Assembly (NCBI GenBank): GCA_958412345.1
Contig: CATYSO010000008.1
Coordinates: 46,444 to 110,443 of the forward strand
Reading direction: 5' to 3'
Length of the DNA stretch: 64,000 nucleotides
Origin: an uncultured Collinsella sp.
GTDB lineage: Bacteria > Actinomycetota > Coriobacteriia > Coriobacteriales > Coriobacteriaceae
The notes beneath the pieces were generated by a model. The model did not search any database. It was not told the DNA's origin and saw only the letters and a program-made list of their open reading frames with translations. This document shows, piece after piece, positions 6,837 to 16,642 of this stretch; position 1 is the stretch's first letter; every line of letters begins with the position of its first letter. Position numbers and translations under genes: made by a program.

Positions 6837-9065
6837 ATGGAGCAATCGAGCCTGTTTGGTGACGGCGTGGACATCGATACCGAAACGCTAGCGAGCACGG
6901 ATACCGCTGCACCGGCCGATGCCCGTGCCCAGGCGGCAGCGCGTGCGGCTGAGTTGCGCCACGAGCTCGATTACCACGCCTATCGCTACTACATGCTCGA
7001 TGCGCCCGAGATCACGGATGCCGCCTTTGACAAAATGCTCGTTGAGCTGCAGGAGATCGAGGCGACCTACCCCGATTTGGTGACGCCCGACAGCTATACC
7101 CAGCGCGTGGGCGGCTACGTGAGTGAGCAGTTTACGCCGGTCACGCACATGGCGCGCATGTATTCCATGGACGATGCCATGGACCTGGACGAGCTCGACG
7201 CGTGGCTCCAGCGCACCGAGGATGCGCTCGGTGCCGGCAGCGTCACCTATACCTGCGAGCTCAAAATCGACGGTCTGGGCGTGGCGCTTACCTACCAAAA
7301 CGGAACCTTCGTGCGCGCGGCCACACGCGGCGACGGCACCACGGGCGAGGACGTGTCGCTCAACGTGCGTACCATCAAGGATGTGCCCATGCACCTGTCC
7401 GAGCCGGCGCTCGCCCACATGGGTGCCGACCGCGAGCGCACCATCGAGGTGCGCGGCGAGGTCTATATGCCCAAGGGCAGTTTTGTGCGTCTGAACGACG
7501 AGGCCGATGCCGAGGGTCGCGATCCCTTCGCCAACCCGCGCAACGCCGCCGCCGGATCCCTGCGCCAGAAGGATCCCAAGGTCACGGCGCGCCGCGATCT
7601 GGCCACCTTTATCTATGCCATCGCCGATACCGATCCGCTGCACGTCCACAGCCAGCGCGAGTTTCTGGACTGGCTGCGCAGCGCCGGCTTTAGCGTCAAC
7701 CCTAACGTGGCTCGTTGCGCCACGCCGGCCGAGGTCCACGAGTTCTGCGCCCAGGCCCTCGAGCATCGCGGTGACCTGGACTACGACATCGACGGCGTGG
7801 TCGTAAAGGTCGATAGCTTCCAGCAGCAGCTCGACCTGGGCTTTACCGCCCGCGCGCCGCGCTGGGCCATTGCTTTTAAGTTCCCGCCCGAGGAAAAGCA
7901 GACCGTCCTGCGCGAAATTCGCATCCAGGTGGGCCGCACCGGTGTGCTCACGCCGGTCGCCGAGTTCGACCCGGTGACGGTTGCCGGCTCCACTATCGCG
8001 CGCGCCACGCTGCACAACATCGACGAGATCCGTCGCAAAAACGTGCGCGAGGGCGATACCATCATCGTGCACAAGGCAGGCGATGTAATCCCCGAGGTCG
8101 TGGGGCCGGTGCTCGACAAGCGACCGGCCGACAGTGTTGACTGGCAGATGCCCGAGGTCTGCCCCGTGTGCGGTAGCCCCGTGGTCCATGAGGACGGTGA
8201 GGTGGCCTACCGCTGCGTGTCCATCGACTGCCCCGCACAGCTCAAAGAGCGCCTACTCCACTGGGTGAGCCGTGGCTGCATGGACGTGGACGGCCTGGGC
8301 GATGAGATCGTCGACAAGATGATCGCCGCCGGACTGATCCACGATGTCGCGGACTTCTACCAGCTCACAGTCGACGACATCGCCGGCCTGGACACGGGAC
8401 GCACCTATGCCAGCTCCAACAGCAAAAAGGGCGTCAAGAAGGGCGACCCCATTCCGGTAGGCCTCAAGACGGCCGAGAAAATCATCGCCGAGCTCAACAA
8501 GTCCAAGAGCCAGCCGCTCGGTCGCGTGCTGTTTGCCCTGGGCATCCGCCACGTGGGCAAGAGCGTGGGCGAGGTTGTCGCCGAGCGATTCCTGTCGATC
8601 GACAAACTCATCTTGGCGAGTGAAGAGGACATCGCCGAGTGCGAGGGCATCGGTCCCAAGATCGCGGCGAGCGTCAAGCAGTTCCTGGCCGTGCCCGAAA
8701 ACCTTGCCGTGCTGGAACGTTTGCGCCAAGCGGGCCTTTCGCTCGAGGTCGACTTGGGCGCCGCGCACGCGCAAGCCGCAGCCGACGCTGGCGTGGCAGG
8801 CGAGCTTGCCGACGCACAGCCGCTTGCGGGTCTGACCTTCGTGCTCACCGGCACGCTCGTCAATCGCACGCGCGACGAGGCGGGCGCGGCGCTCAAGGTG
8901 CTCGGCGCCAAGGTCTCGGGCAGCGTGTCGAAGAAGACGAGCTATCTGGTCGCCGGCCCCAAAGCGGGCTCCAAGCTCACCAAAGCCGAGCAGCTGGGCG
9001 TGCCCGTGCTGGATGAGGATGCACTCGAGCAGATCTTGGCTACTGGTCAGGTGCCCCAGGCTTAA
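6837..9065 (+). CDS. ligA: NAD-dependent DNA ligase
   Basis: 742 residues, slightly longer than the usual 670 because of an N-terminal extension of about 35 residues and a linker before the BRCT domain. It seals nicks in replication and repair. The nucleotidyl-accepting lysine is K143 in CELKIDGLGVAL. A zinc finger follows at about 440-465 (CPVCGSP and CVSIDCPAQ). Helix-hairpin-helix repeats (ECEGIGPKIAASV) and a C-terminal BRCT domain (LAGLTFVLTGTLVNRTRDEA) complete the family architecture. GAAGGAG precedes the ATG at a good distance. An inverted repeat after the stop serves both this gene and the convergent merR-type gene. Confidence 0.97.
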   Translation: MEQSSLFGDGVDIDTETLASTDTAAPADARAQAAARAAELRHELDYHAYRYYMLDAPEITDAAFDKMLVELQEIEATYPDLVTPDSYTQRVGGYVSEQFTPVTHMARMYSMDDAMDLDELDAWLQRTEDALGAGSVTYTCELKIDGLGVALTYQNGTFVRAATRGDGTTGEDVSLNVRTIKDVPMHLSEPALAHMGADRERTIEVRGEVYMPKGSFVRLNDEADAEGRDPFANPRNAAAGSLRQKDPKVTARRDLATFIYAIADTDPLHVHSQREFLDWLRSAGFSVNPNVARCATPAEVHEFCAQALEHRGDLDYDIDGVVVKVDSFQQQLDLGFTARAPRWAIAFKFPPEEKQTVLREIRIQVGRTGVLTPVAEFDPVTVAGSTIARATLHNIDEIRRKNVREGDTIIVHKAGDVIPEVVGPVLDKRPADSVDWQMPEVCPVCGSPVVHEDGEVAYRCVSIDCPAQLKERLLHWVSRGCMDVDGLGDEIVDKMIAAGLIHDVADFYQLTVDDIAGLDTGRTYASSNSKKGVKKGDPIPVGLKTAEKIIAELNKSKSQPLGRVLFALGIRHVGKSVGEVVAERFLSIDKLILASEEDIAECEGIGPKIAASVKQFLAVPENLAVLERLRQAGLSLEVDLGAAHAQAAADAGVAGELADAQPLAGLTFVLTGTLVNRTRDEAGAALKVLGAKVSGSVSKKTSYLVAGPKAGSKLTKAEQLGVPVLDEDALEQILATGQVPQA

Positions 9066-9084
9066 GGCATCAATAGTCAAATTG

Positions 9085-9124
9085 AAGAACCGCCCGGAAG
9101 CACGATGCCTTCCGGGCGGTTCTT
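9085..9124. terminator. Bidirectional terminator between ligA and the MerR-type gene
   Basis: AAGAACCGCCCGGAAG and its complement form a long stem with a short loop. The A and T ends allow termination on both strands, and the hairpin overlaps the last bases of the convergent gene. Confidence 0.85.
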
Positions 9125-9971
9125 ACTTTGCTGGGGAAACGGGCACCGTGATCTGCGTTACGTAGGTTGCCGGATCGTCGCTGATGATGTCGTCGATGAG
9201 GGCGATCTCGCGCGACGGGCCGGCGGGCGTCAGGTTGTGTTCGCGCATATAGCTGAGCAGCCGCTCGTAGCGCGGGGCTGCTTGCCCGTGCGTGCCGCGG
9301 AAGCTTATGGTCAGGCAGCGCGCGGCAGGTCGCGTCTCGACGTTACCCAAGTAATCATCGGTGTCATCGAGCAGCAGAAAGACCTCGTCGTAACCATCAA
9401 AGTCACCGGTTGCCAGGCGTTCGGGCGCGATACCCACACCCAGATTGCCCAGATAGGCAAAGGTTTCGTGCTGCCCCTGCTGAAGCTGGCGGATATGCCA
9501 TCCCAGCGAATAGGCGTCGGTGGGATTGACGGGCTCGTGCAGCGTGGCGCAGCGAAGTTCGGGTTCCTCGATTTCGCTAATGGTGTCGAGATCAGCATTC
9601 AAAGCGCCATGAAGCAGGGCAAGCCGCTGGTCAATCTTGCGCGACATGCGCTCCAACTCACGCCGCCTGTGCTCAATTAACTCCTGTTGCTTGGTCAGTT
9701 GCCGTTGCATCAAATCCATATCGCGCGTAGTGACAAACTCGCGAATCTGCGCCAGCGGCAGGTCGAGAACGCGCAGGTTGCCGATGGTGTTGAGGGTGGA
9801 GAGCTGCCGCGATCCGTAGTAGCGGTACCCACTCGCCGGATCGACATATGCCGGCTCCAATAGCCCCATCTGTTCGTAATGGCGCAGTGTACCCACGCTC
9901 AAATTGAGCAGGCGCGCCACCTCGCCAATGCGAAGCAGGCCCTCGGTGTGTTCGCTTGGCATGTCGGTCAC
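9123..9971 (-). CDS. MerR-family transcriptional regulator with GyrI-like effector domain
   Basis: 282 residues. The N-terminal MerR domain (residues 11-80) has the expected LRIGEVARLLNLSVGTLRHY and a wing ending GYRYYGSRQL. A coiled-coil dimerisation helix follows at about 85-125 (MQRQLTKQQELIEHRRRELERM). The C-terminal part resembles the BmrR/GyrI drug-binding fold. Members sense drugs and activate efflux genes by untwisting promoters with 19-bp spacers. The gene lies 55 bases downstream of a MATE exporter on the same strand, and exactly such a promoter precedes the exporter (11416-11446). It very likely controls that pump. Confidence 0.9.
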   Translation of the reverse strand: MTDMPSEHTEGLLRIGEVARLLNLSVGTLRHYEQMGLLEPAYVDPASGYRYYGSRQLSTLNTIGNLRVLDLPLAQIREFVTTRDMDLMQRQLTKQQELIEHRRRELERMSRKIDQRLALLHGALNADLDTISEIEEPELRCATLHEPVNPTDAYSLGWHIRQLQQGQHETFAYLGNLGVGIAPERLATGDFDGYDEVFLLLDDTDDYLGNVETRPAARCLTISFRGTHGQAAPRYERLLSYMREHNLTPAGPSREIALIDDIISDDPATYVTQITVPVSPAK

Positions 9972-10026
9972 AGGACCGCTCCTTTCGGTAAAAACAGGGG
10001 AGGGGTGCCAGGCTCGCGTCGCCCCG

Positions 10027-11373
10027 CTATGCCATCAGCTTGTCAAAAGCTCCGCGGCGGTTAAGCACAGTAAACGCGACAACACAGATGACTGCCGACA
10101 AAAGCGATCCGCACGGCGAGGCGATACCCATGGGGAACAGCGTGTCGGAATAGGCGTTCGACAGCAGCCATGCACCGGGCACGCGAATGAGCGCCACGGC
10201 CAGCACGTTGTGCGCAAAGCCGATGTAGCTCTTGCCATACGCAGCGAAAAAGCCACTAAAGCAAATGTGGATGCCGGCAAAGATTGCATCGAAAATATAA
10301 CTGTGCATATAGCCGGTACCGGCCGCGACCACCGCGGGGTCCTTGGCAAAAAAGCCAATAAACGCCGGCGCCACCAGCCACAACAGCACCGTGATCAGGC
10401 AGCCGTACACCACCGAGATGGTCATGGCGTCCTTGAGCACCTGACGCGCGCGGTCGCCCTTGCCCGCACCGGCGTTTTGCGCCGTGAGCGCGCTGACGGT
10501 GGCACCCATGGAACTCGGCACAATGAACAAAAAGCTGATCATCTTTTCGACCAGGCCCACGGCGGCGGCGTCGACCAGGCCGCGATGGTTGGCGATGACG
10601 GTGATAAACATAAACGCCACCTGGATGCAGCCGTCCTGCACGGCCACGGGCACGCCGATCTTAAGAATGCTGCCGAGCACCTCGGGCTGGGGGCGCAGGT
10701 CGCTGCGCTTAACGTGGATGTTCGTGCGACGGCTCTTGAGCCACGCAAGCGCGAGGGCAACGCTGGCCGTCTGGGCGGTTACCGTGCCGAGCGCCGCGCC
10801 TACGGGGCCGAGCCCCATGTGCCCGATAAACAGAAAGTCGAGCGCGATGTTGATGATGCATGCCACGCCAATCACGTACATAGGCGAGCGCGAATCGCCC
10901 AGGCCGCGAAAGATGGCCGAGAGGATGTTGTATGCGGCGATAAAGGGAATGCCGACAAAGCAGATACGCAGGTAGGCGGCGGTGCCTTCGACCGCCTCGG
11001 GCGGCGTGCCAATGAGTGCTACGATTTGCGGGCACAGTGCGAGCAGGACAGCGGCCAACACCACCGAGACACCCATAAAGAGCGTGATGGTGTTGCCGAT
11101 GGCGGTCTCGGCGCGATCGAAGCGGCGCGAACCCACGGCGTGGCCGACGATGACCGTCGTTCCCATGGCCAGGCCCACGAGCGTCACGGTAATGATATAG
11201 AGCGTCTGCGCGCCGTTGCCCACGGCGGTGATGCCGGCGGCGCCGCTAAACTGCCCCATCATGTACAGGTCGGCCATGCCGTAGAGCATCTGCAAAAAGT
11301 ACGAGAGCATATAGGGCAGGGCAAAGACCGCGATGGTCTTAAGGACATTGCCGCGTGTGAGGTCGTGTTCCAT
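10027..11373 (-). CDS. MATE-family multidrug efflux transporter
   Basis: 448 residues with twelve predicted membrane segments in two homologous halves. The N-terminus (GNVLKTIAVFALPYMLSYFLQ) and ADLYMMGQFSG are typical of MATE proteins. A corresponding motif starts the second half (SILKIGVPVAVQDGCIQVAF). Members export cationic drugs or metabolites using a sodium or proton gradient. First gene of a two-gene operon with the MerR-type regulator. The substrate is not predictable from sequence. Confidence 0.93.
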   Translation of the reverse strand: MEHDLTRGNVLKTIAVFALPYMLSYFLQMLYGMADLYMMGQFSGAAGITAVGNGAQTLYIITVTLVGLAMGTTVIVGHAVGSRRFDRAETAIGNTITLFMGVSVVLAAVLLALCPQIVALIGTPPEAVEGTAAYLRICFVGIPFIAAYNILSAIFRGLGDSRSPMYVIGVACIINIALDFLFIGHMGLGPVGAALGTVTAQTASVALALAWLKSRRTNIHVKRSDLRPQPEVLGSILKIGVPVAVQDGCIQVAFMFITVIANHRGLVDAAAVGLVEKMISFLFIVPSSMGATVSALTAQNAGAGKGDRARQVLKDAMTISVVYGCLITVLLWLVAPAFIGFFAKDPAVVAAGTGYMHSYIFDAIFAGIHICFSGFFAAYGKSYIGFAHNVLAVALIRVPGAWLLSNAYSDTLFPMGIASPCGSLLSAVICVVAFTVLNRRGAFDKLMA

Positions 11374-11410
11374 GGGCGGGGCACTTTCTGGCTTGGGTCG
11401 TTTACGTACC

Positions 11411-11446
11411 AGTGTAGTGAAAACCCTACAACGATTGTAGAGTCAA
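11411..11446 (-). promoter_or_regulatory. MerR-type promoter of the MATE/MerR operon
   Basis: On the minus strand TTGACT (11446-11441) is followed by the perfect dyad CTACAATCGTTGTAG (11440-11426). TTCACT (11421-11416) lies exactly 19 bp from the -35 element. A 19-bp spacer with a central dyad is the hallmark of promoters activated by MerR proteins. The -10 match is weak, as expected for an activator-dependent promoter. Confidence 0.7.
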
Positions 11447-11634
11447 GGTTCATGTTGGCGGCGGGGCAAAAAAGTCACGCTCGCGTTCATTTCCAATTGA
11501 ATACGGGCGCGTGCCCTGTGAGCATGGCGTCTGCACTGGCCTTGCAGAAATCGATTTCGGAGCACTTGACACCGCCACACGGCGCGCCATAATACGTGGG
11601 TTTGCGAACAACGTTTGATGGGGGATGAACCTGC

Positions 11635-13464
11635 GTGCGCAATCTCAAGATTTTGTTTTCCTATCTGGGGGCATACCGCCGCGATGCCATACTCGGCGTG
11701 CTCTTTGTGACGGCCGAAACGGCGCTCGAGCTGTTTATCCCGGTCATCATGGCAAATATCATCGACGTGGGCGTGCCTGCGGGCGACATCAACTACATGC
11801 TGTTGCAGGGTGCGTATATGCTGGTGTGCGCCGCATGTTCGCTGGCACTTGGCTTGGGCTATGCGCGCACGTCCGCTCGCGTCGCCTCGGGGCTGGGCGC
11901 TAACCTGCGCGAGGCCGAGTATCGCAAGATCCAGGCGCTCGCCTTTGGCAATCTGGACAACTACGACTCCAGCTCGCTCGTCACGCGCATGACCACCGAC
12001 ATCACCGTGATTCAAAACGCCGTAGGCAACGGCTTCCGCCCCATGGTGCGCGGGCCGGTAAATCTGGTCATGGGCCTCGTCTACGCTTTTGCGCTCTCGC
12101 GCGAGCTCGCGGCGGTCTTTGCCGTCATTCTGCCGATGCTCGCCATCGTGCTCGGTATCATTACCGTGCGCGTGAGCCCGCTCTACCGCCAACTCCAGAC
12201 CTCAATGGACCACCTCAACGGCGTGGTGCAAGAGGACCTTACCGCCGTGCGCGCCGTGAAGGCGTACGTGCGCGCCGAGCACGAGTGCGACAAGTTCGAC
12301 ACCGTCAATACCGAGCTCGCCGGCACGGCGACCAAGACCTTCGGTACCGCCGTGCTCAACCTGCCGGTGTTTCAACTCTCGATGTACGTGGCTGCGCTCT
12401 CGATCTTGTGGATTGGCGGCCGCATGATCATCGAAGGCCGCTTGGGCGTGGGCTCGCTCACGGGCTTTATGAGCTACGTGTTGCTGATCATGAACTCGCT
12501 CATGATGATTTCCAACGTGTTTTTGCTGCTCACGCGCGCTCTCACGAGTGTGGGCCGTATCGCAGAGGTGCTCGATGAAGAGCCCTTTATCGCCAACCCT
12601 GCGGGAGACCACGCAACTGCGGCGCCAACGGACGGCAGTATCGAGTTTCGCGACGTTTCCTTTAAATACCGCGCGGATGCAGCCGAGGACGTGCTCGAGC
12701 ATATCGACCTTCGCATCGAGAGCGGCTCGACGGTGGGCATCCTCGGCGGTACGGGTTCGGGCAAGAGCTCGCTTGTGCAGCTGATTGCGCGCCTGTACGA
12801 CGCCACCGAGGGCGCCGTGCTTGTGGGCGGACATGACGTGCGTGACTACGACCTGGCTACCTTGCGCGACGCGGTGGGCATTGTGCTGCAGAAGAATGTG
12901 CTGTTCACGGGCACCGTGCGCGAGAACCTGCAGTGGGGCAATCCGCAGGCATCGGACGATGAGCTCCTCGCGGCTTGCCGCGCGGCGTGCGTGGACGAAT
13001 TCCTTGATCGCATCGGCGGGCTGGACGGCGAGTTGGGCCAAGGCGGTGCCGGTGTTTCGGGTGGCCAGAAGCAGCGCCTGTGCATCGCGCGTACATTGCT
13101 CAAGCATCCGCGTGTGCTCATCTTTGACGATTCGACCAGCGCGGTCGATATGGCGACCGACGCCAAGATCCGCGAGCATATCGCTCAGATTCCCAGCACG
13201 ACGGTGATTGTCATTGCGCAGCGCATTGCGAGCGTCATGGATGCCGACCGCATTATTGTGTTGGACGACGGCCGCGTCCACGGCGTGGGCACGCATGAGG
13301 AGCTGCTGGCGGGCGATAGCATCTACCAGGAGATTTACGCCTCGCAGATGGAGTTTGCGGGGAACGCGGACGCCAGCGACGGCTGCGACGATGCCTGCGC
13401 GAACGATCCGTTTTTCTCCGTCCCCAGCGAATCACCCTTGGAAGGGGGTGAGCGCCATGCCTAA
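11635..13464 (+). CDS. ABC exporter half-transporter with degenerate ATP site, first subunit
   Basis: 609 residues: six membrane helices (about 15-320), then an ATPase domain. The Walker A motif is GGTGSGKSS (about 371), the signature is VSGGQKQR (about 474) and Walker B is VLIFDDSTSAVD (about 492). The glutamate after Walker B is replaced by aspartate, and the switch histidine is replaced by glutamine (VIAQRIAS). This pattern marks the non-catalytic partner of heterodimeric exporters such as TM287/288 and BmrCD. The start is GTG, with GGGG a few bases upstream. Its end overlaps the next gene by 8 bases, so the two are translated together. Substrate unknown; drug or lipid export is typical. 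Confidence 0.92.
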   Translation: MRNLKILFSYLGAYRRDAILGVLFVTAETALELFIPVIMANIIDVGVPAGDINYMLLQGAYMLVCAACSLALGLGYARTSARVASGLGANLREAEYRKIQALAFGNLDNYDSSSLVTRMTTDITVIQNAVGNGFRPMVRGPVNLVMGLVYAFALSRELAAVFAVILPMLAIVLGIITVRVSPLYRQLQTSMDHLNGVVQEDLTAVRAVKAYVRAEHECDKFDTVNTELAGTATKTFGTAVLNLPVFQLSMYVAALSILWIGGRMIIEGRLGVGSLTGFMSYVLLIMNSLMMISNVFLLLTRALTSVGRIAEVLDEEPFIANPAGDHATAAPTDGSIEFRDVSFKYRADAAEDVLEHIDLRIESGSTVGILGGTGSGKSSLVQLIARLYDATEGAVLVGGHDVRDYDLATLRDAVGIVLQKNVLFTGTVRENLQWGNPQASDDELLAACRAACVDEFLDRIGGLDGELGQGGAGVSGGQKQRLCIARTLLKHPRVLIFDDSTSAVDMATDAKIREHIAQIPSTTVIVIAQRIASVMDADRIIVLDDGRVHGVGTHEELLAGDSIYQEIYASQMEFAGNADASDGCDDACANDPFFSVPSESPLEGGERHA

Positions 13465-15352
13465 GATCGCAGCCCAAGCACGCCCGGCCGACCTCAAGCG
13501 CACGGTGCGCCGCCTGCTCTCCTACATGGGGCATGCCAAGTTCTCGTTGCTCGCGGTGGGCGTGCTCGCCTCCGTCGCCGCCATCGCAAGCCTCGCCGGC
13601 ACCTACATGGTGCGCCCCATCGTTAACGGTTTGGCCACGGGCGGGGAGGAACTGCTCGCCAAGCAGGTCATCCTGACGGCAATCATCTACGCCGCGGGCG
13701 TGCTCTCGGCTCTGGGCTACTCGCAGATTATGGTGCGCGCGGCCCAGCGCGTGGTGTCCGATATCCGCCGCGACCTGTTCGCGCACATCCAGACGCTGCC
13801 GCTCAGTTATTTTGACAGCACGCGCTCGGGCGACATCATGAGCTTTTTCACCAACGACGTCGACACCGTCTCCGAGGCGCTCAACAACAGCTTTGCCAAC
13901 GTGATTCAGGCCGCCATTCAGGTTGTGGGCACCACGGCTATGCTCATCATCCTCAACTGGCAGCTCACGATTATCACGCTCGTGTGCGATGCGGCCATTG
14001 TGCTGTATGCGCGCTACTCGGGCGCGCGCTCTAAGCGCTTCTTTGCCGCCCAGCAGGCGTCGCTGGGCGATTTGGACGGATACGTCGAGGAGATGGTCTC
14101 GGGCCAAAAGGTCATCAAGGTCTTTAACCGCGAGGACCATATCGCCAGCTTCACCTGCCGCAACGACGAGCTTCGCCGCACCGGCACCGCCGCCGTGAGC
14201 TATGCCAACTCCATGGTGCCCATGACCGTGGTGATTGGCTACGTCAACTATGCCATCGTCGCCGTGGCGGGCGGCATGCTCTGCATCAAGGGGCTCGCCG
14301 AAGTGGGCGCGCTCGCGAGCTATCTGGTCTTTGTACGCCAGGCGGCCATGCCCATCAACCAGTTTACGCAGCTGGGCAACTTCTTGCTCAACGCCCTTGC
14401 CGGTGCCGAGCGCCTGTTTGCCGCCATGGACCTTAAGCCCGAGGTTGACGAGGGCTGCGTGGAGCTGGTGCAGACAGGCGACGCCGCGTGGGCATGGAAG
14501 ATTCCCGAGGGCCAGGGTGTGGGCTCGTACGGGCATCTGCATGACGTGGCTGCCGTTGATGAGTCGGGCCGCGCGGTGGCTGCCGACGGTACCGAGCTCA
14601 CGTGCGGCTTGGTCCCGCTTGCCGGCGACGTGCGCTTCCATGCCGTGGACTTTTCCTACGTGCCGGGCACCCGTGTGCTCACGGACCTCAACCTGTTTGC
14701 CAAGCCGGGGCAAAAGATCGCGTTTGTGGGCTCGACGGGCGCCGGAAAGACGACCATCACCAACCTCATCAACCGCTTCTACGAGGTCGATGACGGCGAG
14801 ATTACCTACGACGGCATCGACGTCAAGCACATTGCCAAGGCCAGCCTGCGCGGGTCGCTCGGCATTGTGCTGCAGGACACGCACCTGTTTAGCGGCACCA
14901 TTGCGCAGAACATCCGCTTTGGCAAACTCGACGCGACCGACGAGGAGGTGCGTGCCGCTGCCGAGGCAGCCTGCGCCGACTCGTTTATCCGCCGCCTGCC
15001 TAGAGGGTACGACACGCCGGTCACGGCCGACGGCGCCAACCTGTCGCAGGGCCAGCGCCAGCTGCTCGCCATCGCGCGCGTTGCCGTGGCCGATCCACCG
15101 GTGCTCATCCTGGACGAGGCCACTTCGAGTATCGACACGCGTACCGAAAAGCTCATCGAGCGCGGTATGGACCGCATCATGCGCGGACGCACCACGTTTA
15201 TGATCGCGCACCGCCTGTCTACCGTCCGCGACGCCGACGCCATCATGGTCCTCGAACACGGCCGCATCATCGAGCGCGGCACGCACGAAGAGCTGCTCGC
15301 TCAGCACGGCGAATACTGGCAGCTGGCGCATGGCTTAAAAGAGTTGGATTAA
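13457..15352 (+). CDS. ABC exporter half-transporter with canonical ATP site, second subunit
   Basis: 631 residues with membrane domain (about 15-320) and ATPase domain. Catalytic motifs are intact: Walker A GSTGAGKTT (about 425), signature NLSQGQRQ (about 528), Walker B ILDEATSSID (about 550) and the switch histidine in MIAHRLSTV (about 584). Between the two domains is an extra stretch of roughly 50 residues (about 335-385, with WKIPEGQGVG and LHDVAAVDESG) that many homologues lack. ATG 13457 lies within the preceding gene, with AGGGGGTGAG upstream. Together with the first subunit it forms a heterodimer with one hydrolytic site. Confidence 0.93.
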   Translation: MPKIAAQARPADLKRTVRRLLSYMGHAKFSLLAVGVLASVAAIASLAGTYMVRPIVNGLATGGEELLAKQVILTAIIYAAGVLSALGYSQIMVRAAQRVVSDIRRDLFAHIQTLPLSYFDSTRSGDIMSFFTNDVDTVSEALNNSFANVIQAAIQVVGTTAMLIILNWQLTIITLVCDAAIVLYARYSGARSKRFFAAQQASLGDLDGYVEEMVSGQKVIKVFNREDHIASFTCRNDELRRTGTAAVSYANSMVPMTVVIGYVNYAIVAVAGGMLCIKGLAEVGALASYLVFVRQAAMPINQFTQLGNFLLNALAGAERLFAAMDLKPEVDEGCVELVQTGDAAWAWKIPEGQGVGSYGHLHDVAAVDESGRAVAADGTELTCGLVPLAGDVRFHAVDFSYVPGTRVLTDLNLFAKPGQKIAFVGSTGAGKTTITNLINRFYEVDDGEITYDGIDVKHIAKASLRGSLGIVLQDTHLFSGTIAQNIRFGKLDATDEEVRAAAEAACADSFIRRLPRGYDTPVTADGANLSQGQRQLLAIARVAVADPPVLILDEATSSIDTRTEKLIERGMDRIMRGRTTFMIAHRLSTVRDADAIMVLEHGRIIERGTHEELLAQHGEYWQLAHGLKELD

Positions 15353-15401
15353 CCCGTTCGAGCACGATGCTTTGACCCTTCCGTGCCTCTCACCTCGCCT
15401 C

Positions 15402-15466
15402 AAACCATCACAACATTCGACGTTTTTTGCCAAAATCGGGAAAAGCGTCGAATGTTGTGATGGTTT
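15402..15466. repeat. AACATTCGA palindromic repeat, copy A
   Basis: Arms AAACCATCACAACATTCGAC and complement around a 23-base loop (starting TTTTTTGCCAAAATC). The stem differs from copies B and D by paired changes (ATCACAAC with GTTGTGAT here; GTCCCAAC with GTTGGGAC there). It lies between the ABC exporter and the orphan gene that follows. Confidence 0.85.
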
Positions 15467-15567
15467 TTCTGCCACTCGACCGGGCGGAATCGCTTTCTTG
15501 CGCACGAAGGTGTGCGGACCCGTGGGCAGGGGAATAAGGTTGGTTATCCGACTCCATTGGAGGGCTC

Positions 15568-16605
15568 ATGGACCTGCCGATTGTCCTGTCCCATAAGACT
15601 GCCTGGCTTTACCACAACGTGGCGCGTCCGTCCGAGCCGCTCTCGCGAGCAAGCAGCCTATACGATGAGGACTCGCTTGCTAACGAGGCGGAGCCGACTG
15701 CGGGTCTGCCCAAATTGGGGCTCGATGCCAAGGGGCTAAGGGCTTCAACGGCAGTCGGGATCGTTACCGACTATCTGGTCTCGCTTGGTATTCCACGAGA
15801 AGAGCTCGATCATATCGACACGCTCGTCAACTTCGATTTTGAGCGCTCGACGCCGGCTGGATTTAGGTGCCACGTGTTTGGGGCGCCGGTACCTCCAGGC
15901 CATCTTATCGAGGTGGCAGAGGGCCTTCTGGTGGTTGATGAGGCCATGTGCTTTGTCCAAGCGGGTTCGTGGATGAGCGAGCCCGAGCAGTTGGAATATG
16001 GCTACGAAATCTGTGCCCGATACCATTTGAATCATCTGTCGACAGGCGATTATATCGAGATGGGGCAGAGGTATACCGTTGGCGACTTGATTGCCTATTG
16101 CAATGAGAACCGATCTCGTCAGGGGGCCATACGCGCGGCCGCCGTGCTCAGGCGCGTGCGCGATGGCGCGCGGTCGCCCATGGAGACGGCCACCGCAATC
16201 ATGGTCGTAGCAAAACGTTCCCAGGGAGGGCTGGGATACGCCAAGATCGAGCTCAACCATCGGGTCGATGTTCCCAACGAGTTCAAGTATCTCGCAAAGG
16301 CTGGGTATTTCGAGATCGACGTATATGCGCCTGCGAGCGGTACGGGGATTGAATACAACGGCTCGGACCATCTTGATAAACAGCGCAGCGCGTCGGACGC
16401 GGAGCGTATGACCGTGCTGAGCGCGCTGGGCTTTAGGATGATCGTCCTCACCGGGACTCAGTTTGCCCACCAGCTGCAATTACACCGGGCGATGAATGCC
16501 ATTGCGCTCGCTATGGGTCTCAAATGCGACCGAAGCGAGACGTTCCAGAAACGGCAGAATGACCTGCGGGAATTCGTGATTCGGCACTGGAACGGCGGCC
16601 TTTAG
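15568..16605 (+). CDS. Orphan protein with endonuclease-like (DUF559/Vsr-type) C-terminal region
   Basis: 345 residues, function not recognised with confidence. The N-terminal two thirds show no familiar motif. Residues about 245-300 contain YFEIDVYAP, GIEYNGSDHL, then a basic/acidic helix and GFRMIVLT. That order (acidic strand, H, D-rich helix, hydrophobic strand) recalls the PD-(D/E)XK fold of DUF559 and Vsr-like proteins, also seen in AbiEi-type antitoxins. No partner gene is adjacent. The gene is bracketed by two copies of the same palindromic repeat, about 100 bases upstream and 37 bases downstream, in the same orientation. Start: ATG with GGAGGG upstream. Confidence 0.6.
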   Translation: MDLPIVLSHKTAWLYHNVARPSEPLSRASSLYDEDSLANEAEPTAGLPKLGLDAKGLRASTAVGIVTDYLVSLGIPREELDHIDTLVNFDFERSTPAGFRCHVFGAPVPPGHLIEVAEGLLVVDEAMCFVQAGSWMSEPEQLEYGYEICARYHLNHLSTGDYIEMGQRYTVGDLIAYCNENRSRQGAIRAAAVLRRVRDGARSPMETATAIMVVAKRSQGGLGYAKIELNHRVDVPNEFKYLAKAGYFEIDVYAPASGTGIEYNGSDHLDKQRSASDAERMTVLSALGFRMIVLTGTQFAHQLQLHRAMNAIALAMGLKCDRSETFQKRQNDLREFVIRHWNGGL

Positions 16606-16642
16606 GGGCGTCTGGCTTGTCTTCCGAGCCCTGCGAACACCT

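Noticed and set aside
13253..15331. Long minus-strand frame opposite the second ABC subunit
   Set aside because: Antisense shadow of intact Walker motifs; no start signal.
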